A DNA stretch of 64,000 bases from Paenibacillus macquariensis (GCF_900156375.1 NZ_FTNK01000010.1:124001-188000); one strand, 5' to 3'. Counted from the first letter of the stretch, positions 52,491-62,439 are shown. The notes: generated by a model from the letters alone, not told the origin. Numbers and translations: made by a program.

Positions 52491-55433
52491 TCAACCGGTC
52501 CAATCGCGTCGTAGCGAGAAGAGATCTTGTAGTTCATCGGTCGATAGTTCGGTAATCCATCCTTCAGTGCTTGAGATGACATTATCGCTAAGTTGTTGTT
52601 TATTCGTAAGCATCTCATCAATACGTTCTTCCAATGTGCCTAGAGAGATGAACTTGTGCACTTGTACATCTTTGGTCTGACCGATACGGTAGGCCCGGTC
52701 CGTTGCCTGATTCTCAACGGCAGGATTCCACCAGCGATCGAAGTGGAAGACATGGTTGGCGGCTGTAAGATTAAGCCCTACGCCTCCTGCTTTGATCGAA
52801 AGAATGAACACAGAAGGTTGCTCTTCAGGTGGTAATGTCTGAGATTGGAACTGATCAATCATGCGATCACGAGCAGACTTAGATGTACTCCCATTTAAGT
52901 ACAGTACAGGCTCTTGAAGTTCTTGCTGTAGAACCTGCTGTAGCATGTGCCCCATGCCAATATACTGCGTAAAGATAAGACAACGTTCTCCCTCTTCTCG
53001 TAGTTCTTTCACCATCGCGAGAAGACGTTCAAGCTTAGCTGACCGGCTGATCAAGGTTTCGGTCTCAAGTGTCCCATCCTTACCATTAGAGACCTCTGGA
53101 ATCGGTTCTTTCGTCAAGAGCATCGGATGGTCACAGAGTTGTTTAAGATGTGTAAGAGCGGCCAGAATAGCTCCTTTTCGTTCAATACCTTCTAGCTTCT
53201 GCATACGTTCCATGAGATGGGTAACGGTATGATCATAAAGTGCACCCTGCTCTGTCGTGAGATGAATATATGTCTTCATCTCATTCTTGTCAGGTAGATC
53301 GAGTTGGATGGCCGGATCTTTCTTCTTGCGACGAAGCATAAATGGCTTCACTAACTGCTGTAAATCCTTCGTTCGCTGTTCATTGTGATCCTTCTCGATC
53401 GCATTGATGAACCGATTATTGAAGGCGCGCGAACTACCAAGATATCCTGGGTTGATGAAGTCGTAGAGAGACCAGAGCTCTGATAGTCGATTCTCGATAG
53501 GCGTTCCGGTAAGCGCAATACGATGCTTCGCAGGGAAGCTACGAACGGCAGTGGATTGTTTGGTCTGGGCATTCTTAATGTTCTGCGCTTCGTCTAAACA
53601 AATGGATGCCCATGTGAACTCTTTAAGCATGTCCTGATCCAGCGTTGCAGTAGCATAGGATGTAAGAATGACATCTGCTTGTATCGCCTCAGCAAGAAAC
53701 TCCTCACTGCTATAACGTTTGGTTCCATAATGGAGCATAACCCGTAATGAAGGTGCAAAGCGGGTAATCTCTTTCTGCCAATTGCCTAGAACCGATGTTG
53801 GACAGATGAGGAGAGATGGGAACCTGTCATTCGATTCTACCGTGTTTACTTTAAGATGTAGTAAATAGGCGATGAACTGGACCGTTTTACCGAGCCCCAT
53901 GTCATCCGCCAGACAGGCACCTAGTCCAAACTGCCTTAAGAAGGCAAGCCAAGCATATCCATCTTGTTGATAAGAACGTAAGTTGGCTTGTAGACCCTCG
54001 GGCACGGCAAGTGTTGGCCAATCTGTCTGTTGTCTAAGCTGATTCATAATGGTCATTAGATGTTCATTAAGCTCAACTTCCAGTTGGATTCGTGCTGAAG
54101 TCTCAGGTTGTTCGGATGTCGGACGATCAGAATCACTCCCGTTCCCCAGTAAATGTAGCTGGAGTATATCTTGAAAGGTGAGCCCTTGCATATTATCAAC
54201 ACCTGCCATAGCTTGACGAATTTGCGCCAACAAGGCCGGATCAAGTGGGATCCAATGTCCTCGGAATCGCACTAATCGTTCATTGCGAGCGACTAATTCT
54301 GCAAATTCAAGCTCTGTGAGTTGGGTCTCCCCTATGGCAATACGCCAATCGAAGTTGACTAGCGAGTCAAGTCCGAATAAGGAGCCACCTGAGCTGCCTT
54401 CACTGGAGCGAACTTTAGCTCGTAGTTTGGGTTTCTTCCTGCTTGCAGCTTCCCACCAAGCAGGAAGAAGGACTTGCCATCCGGATTCAAGCAGACGATG
54501 ACTGTCTGTCGTTAAGAATTCCCAAGCCGTTGCATCGGTCAGTGGCTTCTTCAGTACATCTTCACCGCTAAGAACTAATCGGTCATTAGGAAGACCTGCA
54601 CGCAAACGTTCAAGCCAACTAGCAGAGCGTTCGTGTACATGACTCGACCATATATCAGGCCACACACCAGATACTTGACCATCATCGGCAAGACGAACAG
54701 GCGCTAGAACCGCTGGATCTAACTTGTCTTGCAGAACGAGTTGAAGACGCCAAGTGGGTTCATTATCATCAGGTTCCAGCAATTGGAGAAGAGGTCGGAA
54801 TGGAGCCGTATCTGCTTTCCAACCCATGGCAATCAACCAGGTCTGTTCATCTAAACCAGGAGCAGTCGTGCCGCCGCTCGTAAAGAGCAAGGGGTATTCT
54901 CTACGTAAATCGGAAGCGGTCATCTCCGTTGCATAGTAGCGTTGGAACACGGTACTTGAGAAGGCTGCACGTAACCCATCCGCTACATCCGTATCGATGC
55001 CTAACTGCTCTATAAGCGCTAGTTCTTGTGGCGTAAAGGTCTCTTGATCCCAGCTCCACGCTAGTTTACCTGACTGGAAGGCAGCATAGCTTGGGATATA
55101 TTTCTTCTCTTCTATAGAAGCAGCTAATATAGGCGTTAGTTCAATCCACTGTACCGCATCCTCGCCCCATGTCCACTCGATATGCTTAAGAAGCTTTTGT
55201 TCTGCAAAGAAGGGAATAACTTGCTCGGACGGCAGAACGACAAGTTCGATATCTTGAATGGTCTGAGTCTCGAGTTCAGTACCATAGAAGGAATCTTCAT
55301 GCCATGCGAACAAGCGGTGCTTCAAGTATTGTCCGGATACGTAATTATAGGTATTGGTGGATCCATAGATAAGGGCATCTCCATAAGCGCTTAAGCTGAT
55401 GTGGAGCGTGATGGTCTCTGTATATTGGCTCAT
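52491..55433 (-). CDS. SNF2-family DEAD/DEAH-type helicase
   Basis: ATP-dependent DNA translocase of 980 aa, cytoplasmic. Residues 1-470 are the bacterial SNF2-associated N-terminal region. The ATPase core begins near residue 485 with LRSYQQDGYAWL; Walker A is DDMGLGKT (about 510-517), the Walker B box is LDEAQNIKN, and the C-terminal helicase lobe has LIFTQYIGMGHML and DRAYRIGQTKDVQVHK. These are HepA/RapA-class features, with roles in transcription recycling or DNA repair. Its start overlaps the SWIM gene stop by 4 bases, so it works with the SWIM protein. DISARM or similar defence partners are not present. Confidence 0.93.
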   Translation of the reverse strand: MSQYTETITLHISLSAYGDALIYGSTNTYNYVSGQYLKHRLFAWHEDSFYGTELETQTIQDIELVVLPSEQVIPFFAEQKLLKHIEWTWGEDAVQWIELTPILAASIEEKKYIPSYAAFQSGKLAWSWDQETFTPQELALIEQLGIDTDVADGLRAAFSSTVFQRYYATEMTASDLRREYPLLFTSGGTTAPGLDEQTWLIAMGWKADTAPFRPLLQLLEPDDNEPTWRLQLVLQDKLDPAVLAPVRLADDGQVSGVWPDIWSSHVHERSASWLERLRAGLPNDRLVLSGEDVLKKPLTDATAWEFLTTDSHRLLESGWQVLLPAWWEAASRKKPKLRAKVRSSEGSSGGSLFGLDSLVNFDWRIAIGETQLTELEFAELVARNERLVRFRGHWIPLDPALLAQIRQAMAGVDNMQGLTFQDILQLHLLGNGSDSDRPTSEQPETSARIQLEVELNEHLMTIMNQLRQQTDWPTLAVPEGLQANLRSYQQDGYAWLAFLRQFGLGACLADDMGLGKTVQFIAYLLHLKVNTVESNDRFPSLLICPTSVLGNWQKEITRFAPSLRVMLHYGTKRYSSEEFLAEAIQADVILTSYATATLDQDMLKEFTWASICLDEAQNIKNAQTKQSTAVRSFPAKHRIALTGTPIENRLSELWSLYDFINPGYLGSSRAFNNRFINAIEKDHNEQRTKDLQQLVKPFMLRRKKKDPAIQLDLPDKNEMKTYIHLTTEQGALYDHTVTHLMERMQKLEGIERKGAILAALTHLKQLCDHPMLLTKEPIPEVSNGKDGTLETETLISRSAKLERLLAMVKELREEGERCLIFTQYIGMGHMLQQVLQQELQEPVLYLNGSTSKSARDRMIDQFQSQTLPPEEQPSVFILSIKAGGVGLNLTAANHVFHFDRWWNPAVENQATDRAYRIGQTKDVQVHKFISLGTLEERIDEMLTNKQQLSDNVISSTEGWITELSTDELQDLFSLRRDWTG

Positions 55434-57079
55434 GGAATTAGCTTTCCTTTCCGAAGCTCCTCTTGGAGTGCGCGCAGTCGGCTATAACGGTTGCTAAATA
55501 CGGTTATGAACTGTTCAAAGCGTGCTTCTTGCTTCAGTTTTTTATATAGCTTGGATAGACGCTTCAGTAATTTTACGGCTTGTTTATAGCTGTCTCTATT
55601 TTTCTGTACAATATATCTTTCGACAGCCTGATGATAAAAGGGTAACATCAACTCTGGAGCATTTTTCTCAATGGGTTGGAATACACCAACACGATAATCT
55701 AGCGGTTCCCTACCTCTACTTAACTGATAATCCATCCACTGTTGCCACTTGTTATGTGCGAGTAATTTCTCTTCATAAATTTTCTCAGTATAAGGTAGCA
55801 TGCGGACAAGTGTTGCCCACATGGATACTTCGGCTTCAGGGAGATGTTGAAGGCTCTCCTCCCAGTACATCCAATAATCATGCAAGTTATTGTTCCGATG
55901 GCTACTAAGTAATGGGCCAATTTCGTATAACCAAGGGCTCATTCGAGACCATTGTCCCGTACTCTGTAGAATCTTTAAAAAAGGAAGCACATGATCGGCA
56001 TGTACAATGAACGCAGCATCGGCAGCGTGTAACATGGCCCATGCCTGCTGATCTTCCGATAGATAGAAGTGCATCCAGCTCTGAGCTAACATCCATGACA
56101 GTCGTGACAATGAAGCGCCAAGTTCATCTTTTGCTGATTGTAAATATTGCAATTCCGTCTTGTATATCTCGGTATCTGTAAGATTGGGTCGAACCCAATG
56201 TAGCCAAATTTGGATATAGACATCTAAGAAATAATTGAGATTCTGCGGTTCTCTCAACATATGTGTACGCAATTGGGCTAAAGTCTCTGTAACATGTGGT
56301 AAACGTTCTGGCTCAGCCTTCAGAGGAAGTTCTTTTGTTAGGCTGAGAATCATCAATTCTTGGATATCGTCAGCAGCGATTTGTGTCTGAAAACCCATAT
56401 AGAAATTGGTCTGATGCCCTTGTTGTAATGGCTTTACCAGTTTTGTGAGCACAAATAGGTGCGCATGAAATCCAAACAGCTGCTCCATCACTGGGGAAAG
56501 CTGAGGTTTTATCGTAAATATAGATGCTAAAGCACTTTGAGCATATGGAGCATTGGGGATCTTCATACCTAATGGAGCGATACATTCCTCAAATAGGTCA
56601 TACCACTCCGATATGGTTAACGTGGTCAGTTGACTTGCTTGCGCTTTTAACTTGGCAGAAGCTTCAGCCTTTTGTATATCTGCGTTCTGAACCGCCAAGC
56701 GACTCGAAGCGGCGTGTGGTGAAGGTTTCACTACTTGCTTGAACGTAGCTGCAGAGCTAGCATTCACGAGTGCATGAACGGACCGCTCTTGTAAGTTGGC
56801 ATATTCAAGTAACGTAGCAATCATATGCTTACAGTTAGATGGAACAGGGCAATTGCAATGATTGTCAGAAAAGGATTCTAGATTGAGTCTTACGGAGTAG
56901 TACTCATTTCCTTCAACGACAGCCTCAATACGCCCATCTGCAGGCATCGTTAACTGATGGACAAACCCTTGTTTGAAATATTGGAATCCACGTTTTATCG
57001 TCAGATCATTGAAATGTTGTGCGACATTCTGGATAAGCATATGCCATTGCATATCATCCATAGTATAGGTTGGTTTCAT
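55430..57079 (-). CDS. SWIM zinc-finger protein
   Basis: A 549-aa protein with an N-terminal SWIM zinc finger: Cys75, Cys77, Cys83 and His85 (CxCx5CxH) in NHCNCPVPSNCKHM. The remaining 450 residues are helical and Trp-rich without a recognised domain. SWIM fingers bind DNA or protein and the gene is very often joined to SNF2 helicases, as here with a 4-base overlap. AGGAGA precedes the ATG. It probably recruits or regulates the helicase. Confidence 0.9.
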   Translation of the reverse strand: MKPTYTMDDMQWHMLIQNVAQHFNDLTIKRGFQYFKQGFVHQLTMPADGRIEAVVEGNEYYSVRLNLESFSDNHCNCPVPSNCKHMIATLLEYANLQERSVHALVNASSAATFKQVVKPSPHAASSRLAVQNADIQKAEASAKLKAQASQLTTLTISEWYDLFEECIAPLGMKIPNAPYAQSALASIFTIKPQLSPVMEQLFGFHAHLFVLTKLVKPLQQGHQTNFYMGFQTQIAADDIQELMILSLTKELPLKAEPERLPHVTETLAQLRTHMLREPQNLNYFLDVYIQIWLHWVRPNLTDTEIYKTELQYLQSAKDELGASLSRLSWMLAQSWMHFYLSEDQQAWAMLHAADAAFIVHADHVLPFLKILQSTGQWSRMSPWLYEIGPLLSSHRNNNLHDYWMYWEESLQHLPEAEVSMWATLVRMLPYTEKIYEEKLLAHNKWQQWMDYQLSRGREPLDYRVGVFQPIEKNAPELMLPFYHQAVERYIVQKNRDSYKQAVKLLKRLSKLYKKLKQEARFEQFITVFSNRYSRLRALQEELRKGKLIP

Positions 57080-57241
57080 TATTGATAAGTCTCCTGAGAG
57101 AGTATAGTATAGATTTAATTCTAATCTATCATAGCATTTTATACGAAATAAATAAGATAGAAGGTAAAAACATATCTATGTAATTCCAGTCCGACAAGTT
57201 GATATATAGTAAAATAATGGATTTTAAATAAAGGTTGTTTA

Positions 57242-57270
57242 TTGACCACCGTATAAATTACATATATAAT
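57242..57270 (+). promoter_or_regulatory. Sigma-A promoter of the XRE-TPR regulator
   Basis: TTGACC (57242-57247) and TATAAT (57265-57270) are separated by 17 bases. A direct repeat of ATGGATTTT lies on both sides (about 57217 and 57287) and may be a regulator site. The start codon is about 60 bases downstream. Confidence 0.65.
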
Positions 57271-57329
57271 TTAAAAATGCTAATATATGGATTTTCGTTG
57301 ATAATTGTTATATTATAGGGGTGATCTAG

Positions 57330-58691
57330 TTGAAGCCTAACACCACGATTCGCTCAGAAATTGAAGATTACATAAGAAGAAACGGTATGAACCTTCAAGA
57401 TTTGTCACAAGCTGCGGGTATGAACAAAGGGATTTTAAGTGCGGTTATTAATCGGAATCCACCCAAACCCATTGCAGTCAGACAATTGGATCTAATTACA
57501 TCTGGGATGGCACTTCCAGAGGGGGAATTATACGAGTTATATGTAGATGAATGTTTCATTACCAATCCCCCAAATTGGCGAAGGTTAAGACCTTTCATTC
57601 AACGGTGTGCGGAGCTTGAGAAGTATGAGTGTATTGAAAGTATTTTGCATCGGCTTGCCGAAGATCTTTCATTTATTCCTGGATTATTCGAGACGGCAGA
57701 ATTACTTTATAATCAAGGTTTGAATAAAGCGGCGGTCCTACTGTACAAATGTGTAGCTGAAGGAGAAAGATTTCAACATTCCGAGAGGTTAGCTATTTGT
57801 CAGTTTAGATTATTTTCCCTTTCTATAGGAGAAGACCAGCAAGAGAATCTTCGCGCAGCAGTTCGATTTGAATCTTATATAGACCGTCTACCGGAAGATA
57901 TTCAGTTGGATGCTCTATGTGAATTTATGAATGTCTATTTCCCTTTAGACAACATGGATAAGGTCATAGAAATTTCCGAAAAACTAGTATTTAGAGCAGA
58001 TTGCCAACATGCTATAAACAAGCAGAATGTAAAACGGACGGAAAGAAGGATAAAGTACCCTGTTGTGGTGTATAAAGCCTATGCATATTTGATGAGAGCT
58101 GGAGCTTATGGTAGATTCAAAGATTATGATAAGGCGTATAAATATACGCTACTATATATGAATATGGATTGGTCAGAAGAACGAGAAAAAGATGTGAATA
58201 CGTACATCGCTAAGTTTCAGGCATGGGGTGAATCTAACACTTACTTCTATAGATTACGACAAGGCGAATGGAATGTGTTGCCTCAATGCGTATCTTATAT
58301 GAGCGAGAATGAAGAAGAAGTGCTACAGGGGCTGTTTACACTTACCGAAGTAGCAAATAGCGCTGATGTGGATGTGGATTGGGTATTTACTCAATTTAAA
58401 GAGCAGATTTCCTCGTATATTGAATTGAACTGGCTTCCTGATTATTACTCTAAGCAATTTGGTATGGATTATAGTCTTAGGTTTCTCATTGAATTAGCTG
58501 TTTATCATTTGCGGAGGCAACGGTATGAAACTGGATTCGAATGGATCCTGCATAGTTTGAATAAATCGATTAAAGTAAAAAGTGATACGGGTTTTATTAA
58601 ATGTGTTAGGATATTCGAGGAATTTAGGCATGTTGCATCCGCAAATGCACAAATAGAGTATTCAAGAATAGTGAAAGAGGTGAAAACTTGA
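57330..58691 (+). CDS. XRE-TPR regulator, RRNPP quorum-sensing receptor (AimR/AloR-like)
   Basis: A 453-aa cytoplasmic regulator. Residues 5-55 form an XRE-type HTH (MNLQDLSQAAGMNKGILSAV). The rest is all-helical with TPR-like pairs (for example LFETAELLYNQGLNKAAVLL and GRFKDYDKAYKYTLLYM). This architecture is that of RRNPP receptors, where TPRs bind a re-imported signalling peptide and change DNA binding; the phage arbitrium AimR and the Paenibacillus AloR proteins are the closest in form. The start is TTG 57330 with GGGGTGAT 5-6 bases upstream. A 41-codon exported peptide gene begins one base after its stop, as expected for a receptor-signal pair. No phage genes are adjacent. Confidence 0.85.
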   Translation: MKPNTTIRSEIEDYIRRNGMNLQDLSQAAGMNKGILSAVINRNPPKPIAVRQLDLITSGMALPEGELYELYVDECFITNPPNWRRLRPFIQRCAELEKYECIESILHRLAEDLSFIPGLFETAELLYNQGLNKAAVLLYKCVAEGERFQHSERLAICQFRLFSLSIGEDQQENLRAAVRFESYIDRLPEDIQLDALCEFMNVYFPLDNMDKVIEISEKLVFRADCQHAINKQNVKRTERRIKYPVVVYKAYAYLMRAGAYGRFKDYDKAYKYTLLYMNMDWSEEREKDVNTYIAKFQAWGESNTYFYRLRQGEWNVLPQCVSYMSENEEEVLQGLFTLTEVANSADVDVDWVFTQFKEQISSYIELNWLPDYYSKQFGMDYSLRFLIELAVYHLRRQRYETGFEWILHSLNKSIKVKSDTGFIKCVRIFEEFRHVASANAQIEYSRIVKEVKT

Positions 58692-58692
58692 A

Positions 58693-58818
58693 ATGAAAAA
58701 GAAAATGGTTGGTATGCTGATTGCATTTATTATTGTAGTAGGCCTAACGAATCAAGTAGTTTTGATAAATGGGGGTGAAATTACTACTCTTGGTGAGGGT
58801 GGTATAGGAAAACTTTAA
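58693..58818 (+). CDS. Phr/AloP-like signalling peptide precursor
   Basis: A 41-aa peptide, too short for routine gene calling. It starts KKK, continues with a hydrophobic core of about 14 residues (MVGMLIAFIIVVGL) as in a Sec signal peptide, and ends with a polar, Gly-rich tail (TTLGEGGIGKL). AGAGGTG lies about 10 bases before the ATG. It directly follows the RRNPP-type receptor gene and precedes a terminator, so the two are one operon. The mature signal is probably a short piece of the C-terminal tail cut out after export and re-imported by an oligopeptide importer such as Opp. The exact cut sites cannot be read. Confidence 0.75.
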   Translation: MKKKMVGMLIAFIIVVGLTNQVVLINGGEITTLGEGGIGKL

Positions 58819-58908
58819 TATTCGCATTTATTGAACCCCGAATAACGCACAAGGTTTCTTTCAGATCAATACATAAATCGTTTAATTAAATCGCAATACA
58901 GGATCATG

Positions 58909-58947
58909 CCGTGTAAACAGCTAATTAGCTGTTTGCACGGTTTTTTT
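58909..58947 (+). terminator. Rho-independent terminator after receptor-peptide operon
   Basis: CCGTG-AAACAGCTAA pairs with TTAGCTGTTT-CACGG (one T/G internal mismatch) and is followed by TTTTTTT. Confidence 0.93.
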
Positions 58948-59075
58948 CTTCAGTAATAAACACCCCTCAAACCACCTAATCTGAAAAAACTAACCCTCTT
59001 TCCTAAATTTCGCACCTCCCCAAAGGGAAAAAATACCTGCATAATGAGCCTATACACTTAGAAGGGGTGAATAAA

Positions 59076-60428
59076 ATGGCAAAGGTTTCAAAGGTGTTAA
59101 GTTTTATTCTTGCATCGACGATGGTATTTGGTTTGGCGGCGTGTGGAAATAGCACGAACGACAAAAAAGGCGATACTGCAAGTACGGAGGGTGCAAAGCC
59201 AACGGAGAAGGTTGCAGAAAAGGTTGTTGAGAAAGAAGTTAAAATTACTTTCCAGAACATCTATCCTGATACGACTGATCCTAAGAATATACTGATGAAG
59301 AAGCTTGTGAATCAATACCAAACAGAGCATCCTAACATCAAGATTGAACTGGACTCACTTAACACGGATCAACAGAAATTGAAGTTGAAGACACAGGCTG
59401 CATCGAAAGAGGTTCCTGATATTACAATTGTGAACCCTGCAGCACAAATGAAACCTTTCGTAGAAGCCGGTTTATTTGCGCCATTGAATGATATGTTAGA
59501 CCAAAATGGCTTGAAAGATACTTTTCAAGAAGGGCTTTTGAATTGGTATAGCTTTGATGACAAAACATATGCTCTTCCAGACGGTAATAACATCGCTGTC
59601 GTTTACTATAATAAAGAGCTTTTCGAAAAAGCTGGCGTAGAAGTGCCAACAACGTTTGAAGATATGCTTAAAGTGGTTGCTAAGCTCAAAGAAAAAGGGA
59701 TTACACCGTTGGCACTTGGTGAAAAAGATTCGTGGACAGGGTCCTTCTTGTTCATGAATATGTTACTTCGGACAAATGGACCAGGATTCTTACAAGATGT
59801 TGTAGATAAGAAGAAGACATTTGAAGATCCTGCGTTTAAAGAAGCAGTTGATGCATTCCAAAGTTTAGTCGCAGCGGGAGCATTCCAAGAAGGAGCTACT
59901 TCCTTTGACTATAATGCTGGGGAGAACCTATTCAAAACAGGGAAGTCAGCGATGTACTTCATGGGAACGTGGGCAACAGGCGGTATTGAAACATCTTCTG
60001 TAAATGGAAAAGTTGGAGTATTTAAATTCCCAACGATCGCTGGTAAAGGTGATCCGAATGAATTCATGCTAGCACCAGGTAGTGCATTTGCAATTTCTGC
60101 GAATAGTGAGCATTTGCAAGAAACAAAAGATTTCTTGAATTGGTTCATGTTGAACTTCCCTAAAGAAGCTTTTACAGCTAAGGGAGCCGTTGGTATTGGA
60201 CAGATCGTAGATGGAGACTTTAAGGCAGCGGGTTATTCTGATATGGCGATGGAAGTACTTGGACTATTCAAACAAGTTAAAGGCGGAGATTTAGCGTTTG
60301 ACAACACGATGAATCCTGGGACAGCGCAAGTCCATTTAAACAGCATTCAAAACTTGTTCGTGCAGAAGGTAGATTCCTCTGCAGTAGCCAAAGAACACCA
60401 AGCGGCATTTGAAGCCAACAATAAATAG
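59076..60428 (+). CDS. Sugar-binding lipoprotein, family 1 (third importer)
   Basis: Extracellular solute-binding protein of 450 aa; lipobox LAAC with Cys23. The family 1 pattern includes IAVVYYNKELFEKAGVEVPTT and GKSAMYFMGTWATGG. I start at ATG 59076 with GAAGGGG 8 bases upstream; the GTG at 59067 overlaps that site. A terminator-like hairpin separates it from the permease genes, which belong to the same importer. Confidence 0.93.
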   Translation: MAKVSKVLSFILASTMVFGLAACGNSTNDKKGDTASTEGAKPTEKVAEKVVEKEVKITFQNIYPDTTDPKNILMKKLVNQYQTEHPNIKIELDSLNTDQQKLKLKTQAASKEVPDITIVNPAAQMKPFVEAGLFAPLNDMLDQNGLKDTFQEGLLNWYSFDDKTYALPDGNNIAVVYYNKELFEKAGVEVPTTFEDMLKVVAKLKEKGITPLALGEKDSWTGSFLFMNMLLRTNGPGFLQDVVDKKKTFEDPAFKEAVDAFQSLVAAGAFQEGATSFDYNAGENLFKTGKSAMYFMGTWATGGIETSSVNGKVGVFKFPTIAGKGDPNEFMLAPGSAFAISANSEHLQETKDFLNWFMLNFPKEAFTAKGAVGIGQIVDGDFKAAGYSDMAMEVLGLFKQVKGGDLAFDNTMNPGTAQVHLNSIQNLFVQKVDSSAVAKEHQAAFEANNK

Positions 60429-60448
60429 TTAAATCATTATATTAGTTT

Positions 60449-60513
60449 GAACTAAAGACTGCGCCCCAAGCTCAATCAGTTAGTTATGAACATGGGGCGT
60501 TTTTCTTTAGTTC
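60449..60513 (+). terminator. Terminator-like hairpin between binding protein and permease
   Basis: CGCCCCA and TGGGGCG form a core stem followed by TTTTTC; outer arms AACTAAAGA and TCTTTAGTT extend the pairing. The loop is about 24 bases. It would reduce permease expression relative to the binding protein. Confidence 0.8.
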
Positions 60514-60587
60514 AATCTATGTATATGAAGGGGACACTTGCTGTTCCCTTCATACTTATCTTAATAGACAGAAGGAGGAGATAAGGT

Positions 60588-61478
60588 GTGAACGTTCTTA
60601 AGGTTTCCCGCCTTACCATTACTGCGTTTGTGCTGCCTTGCTTACTTATTTATTTCGGAATTGTATTCGTTCCTATTGTCGTATCATTATATAGTGGTCT
60701 ATTAGATTGGAACGGTATAGGTACATCGACATTTGTAGGATTGGACAATTTTAAAAATTTGTTTTTTCATGATCCGATCTTTTGGCCTTCTGTAAAGAGG
60801 ACATTAATGTTTTCTGTTTTCTCGATGGCTGAAATTCCGCTAGCGTTGTTCGTAGCGATCTTACTTCGAAGATATGTTCGCAAGCCAAACTTTTTGGTTT
60901 CGAGTTATTTCTTGCCTGTTATTTTATCTGTTGTTATCATCGGTCAGTTATGGAAAACGATTTACAACCCTGCATCTATGGGTGGGATGTTGAATCAAAT
61001 ATTGATTGCTATTGGACTTGAGTCTTGGTCAAGATCATGGTTAACCGAACCTGCGGTAGCGATGTATTCTTTATACTTCGTGGCATTGTGGCAGTACTTA
61101 GGCTATCATACACTGATCCAGTTTACAGGGATTTCGAATGTGCCGGCTGAAGTTTACGAAGCAGCAAGAATTGACGGGGCGGAAGGATTCAAAGCAGACC
61201 GTTACATTACATTTCCTATGATTATCCCAATTTTTAAAATATCCATTGTGTTGGCATTTATCGGCTCACTTCAGGCCTTCGATATGGTCATGGTCATGAC
61301 GGGCGGAGGACCGGCTAATGCTACGGACGTGATTTCCACACACATGTATAATATGTCGTTCAAGTCCATGCAATATGGATATGGTAGCTCGATTGCTTCA
61401 TTCCTGGTTGTTGTATGTCTAATTGCCACGGTCGTTATTAATTATGTTTTTAATAAATTAGAGAAACGATTCACCTAA
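60588..61478 (+). CDS. Sugar ABC transporter permease, MalF type (third importer)
   Basis: Permease of 296 aa starting at GTG 60588, with AAGGAGG 8-9 bases upstream. Six helices and the EAA loop VYEAARIDGAEGFKADRY are visible. The next permease starts 15 bases downstream. No ATPase gene is seen, as in the other two sugar importers. Confidence 0.94.
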   Translation: MNVLKVSRLTITAFVLPCLLIYFGIVFVPIVVSLYSGLLDWNGIGTSTFVGLDNFKNLFFHDPIFWPSVKRTLMFSVFSMAEIPLALFVAILLRRYVRKPNFLVSSYFLPVILSVVIIGQLWKTIYNPASMGGMLNQILIAIGLESWSRSWLTEPAVAMYSLYFVALWQYLGYHTLIQFTGISNVPAEVYEAARIDGAEGFKADRYITFPMIIPIFKISIVLAFIGSLQAFDMVMVMTGGGPANATDVISTHMYNMSFKSMQYGYGSSIASFLVVVCLIATVVINYVFNKLEKRFT

Positions 61479-61493
61479 AGGAGGAAAATCGAT

Positions 61494-62375
61494 ATGAATA
61501 CATCACAGGTCACGACTTTACGACATGTAAAGACGGTACCCAATCGCAGACGATTTTCTTTGACGAAGGGAATCGTTCTTCTATTCTTATCAGTGTTAGT
61601 CGTGACGCAAGTCTATCCATTGCTGTGGTTGTTCCTGTACTCTTTCAAAACAAATGAGGAGATTCTCTCAGGGAACTTCTTCGCACTACCGCAATCTCCA
61701 CAATGGAGCAATTACGTCTCTGCATTTTCAGGCGGGGATTACCTTCGGTATTTATGGAACAGTATTTTCGTTACAACGGTGACGATGACGTGTGTCATCA
61801 TATTGAGCTCTCTTGCTGCCTTTGCAATAAGTCGGTTCCGCTGGCGTTATGGGCAAGTTGTGCTGTTGCTTTTTCTAATCGGCATGATGATTCCAATGCA
61901 AGCGACGTTGTTACCTTTAATGATTATCTTTAAGAATATGCACATCTTGAACACACATTTATCGATTATTTTGCCGTATATAGCATTCTCAATGCCGATT
62001 GCTATATTTATTCTGAATGGATTTATGAAGTCGATTCCAGGTGAGATTGAAGAGTCGGCGATCATGGACGGTGCGAGTATACTTCGAGTTTATTGGAATA
62101 TTATGTTACCTATTTCTGTTCCACCTATTATGACGGTATGTATCCTAACGTTTATTAACATTTGGAACGAATACATTCTGGCATCGATATTCATATCGTC
62201 AAATAGTTTAAAGACACTGCCATTTGGTGTGAATAGTTTCGTCGGCCAATATTCCGTGAATTATGGAGCCATTGGTGCATTCTTAGTGCTAGGTGCACTT
62301 CCTGTCATTGTGGTCTATTTCTTATTAGCAGATAAAATTACGCAGGGCATGGTAGCGGGCGCAGTTAAAGGATAG
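61494..62375 (+). CDS. Sugar ABC transporter permease, MalG type (third importer)
   Basis: Permease of 293 aa. A basic N-terminus of about 25 residues precedes six helices with the EAA loop EIEESAIMDGASILRVYW and the typical end DKITQGMVAGAVKG. AAGGAGG precedes the start. A kinase gene follows after 64 bases. Confidence 0.94.
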   Translation: MNTSQVTTLRHVKTVPNRRRFSLTKGIVLLFLSVLVVTQVYPLLWLFLYSFKTNEEILSGNFFALPQSPQWSNYVSAFSGGDYLRYLWNSIFVTTVTMTCVIILSSLAAFAISRFRWRYGQVVLLLFLIGMMIPMQATLLPLMIIFKNMHILNTHLSIILPYIAFSMPIAIFILNGFMKSIPGEIEESAIMDGASILRVYWNIMLPISVPPIMTVCILTFINIWNEYILASIFISSNSLKTLPFGVNSFVGQYSVNYGAIGAFLVLGALPVIVVYFLLADKITQGMVAGAVKG

Positions 62376-62439
62376 TAATGATCAGTAAGCGGGTGATGTG
62401 ATAAAATGGAATTAAATCGAGTGGAGGGGGACAACAGGA

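Noticed and set aside
52491..57079. SNF2 helicase considered as part of a DISARM-like defence island
   Set aside because: Only SWIM and SNF2 are present; no methylase, DrmB or phospholipase-type partner, and the pair is common in bacilli.
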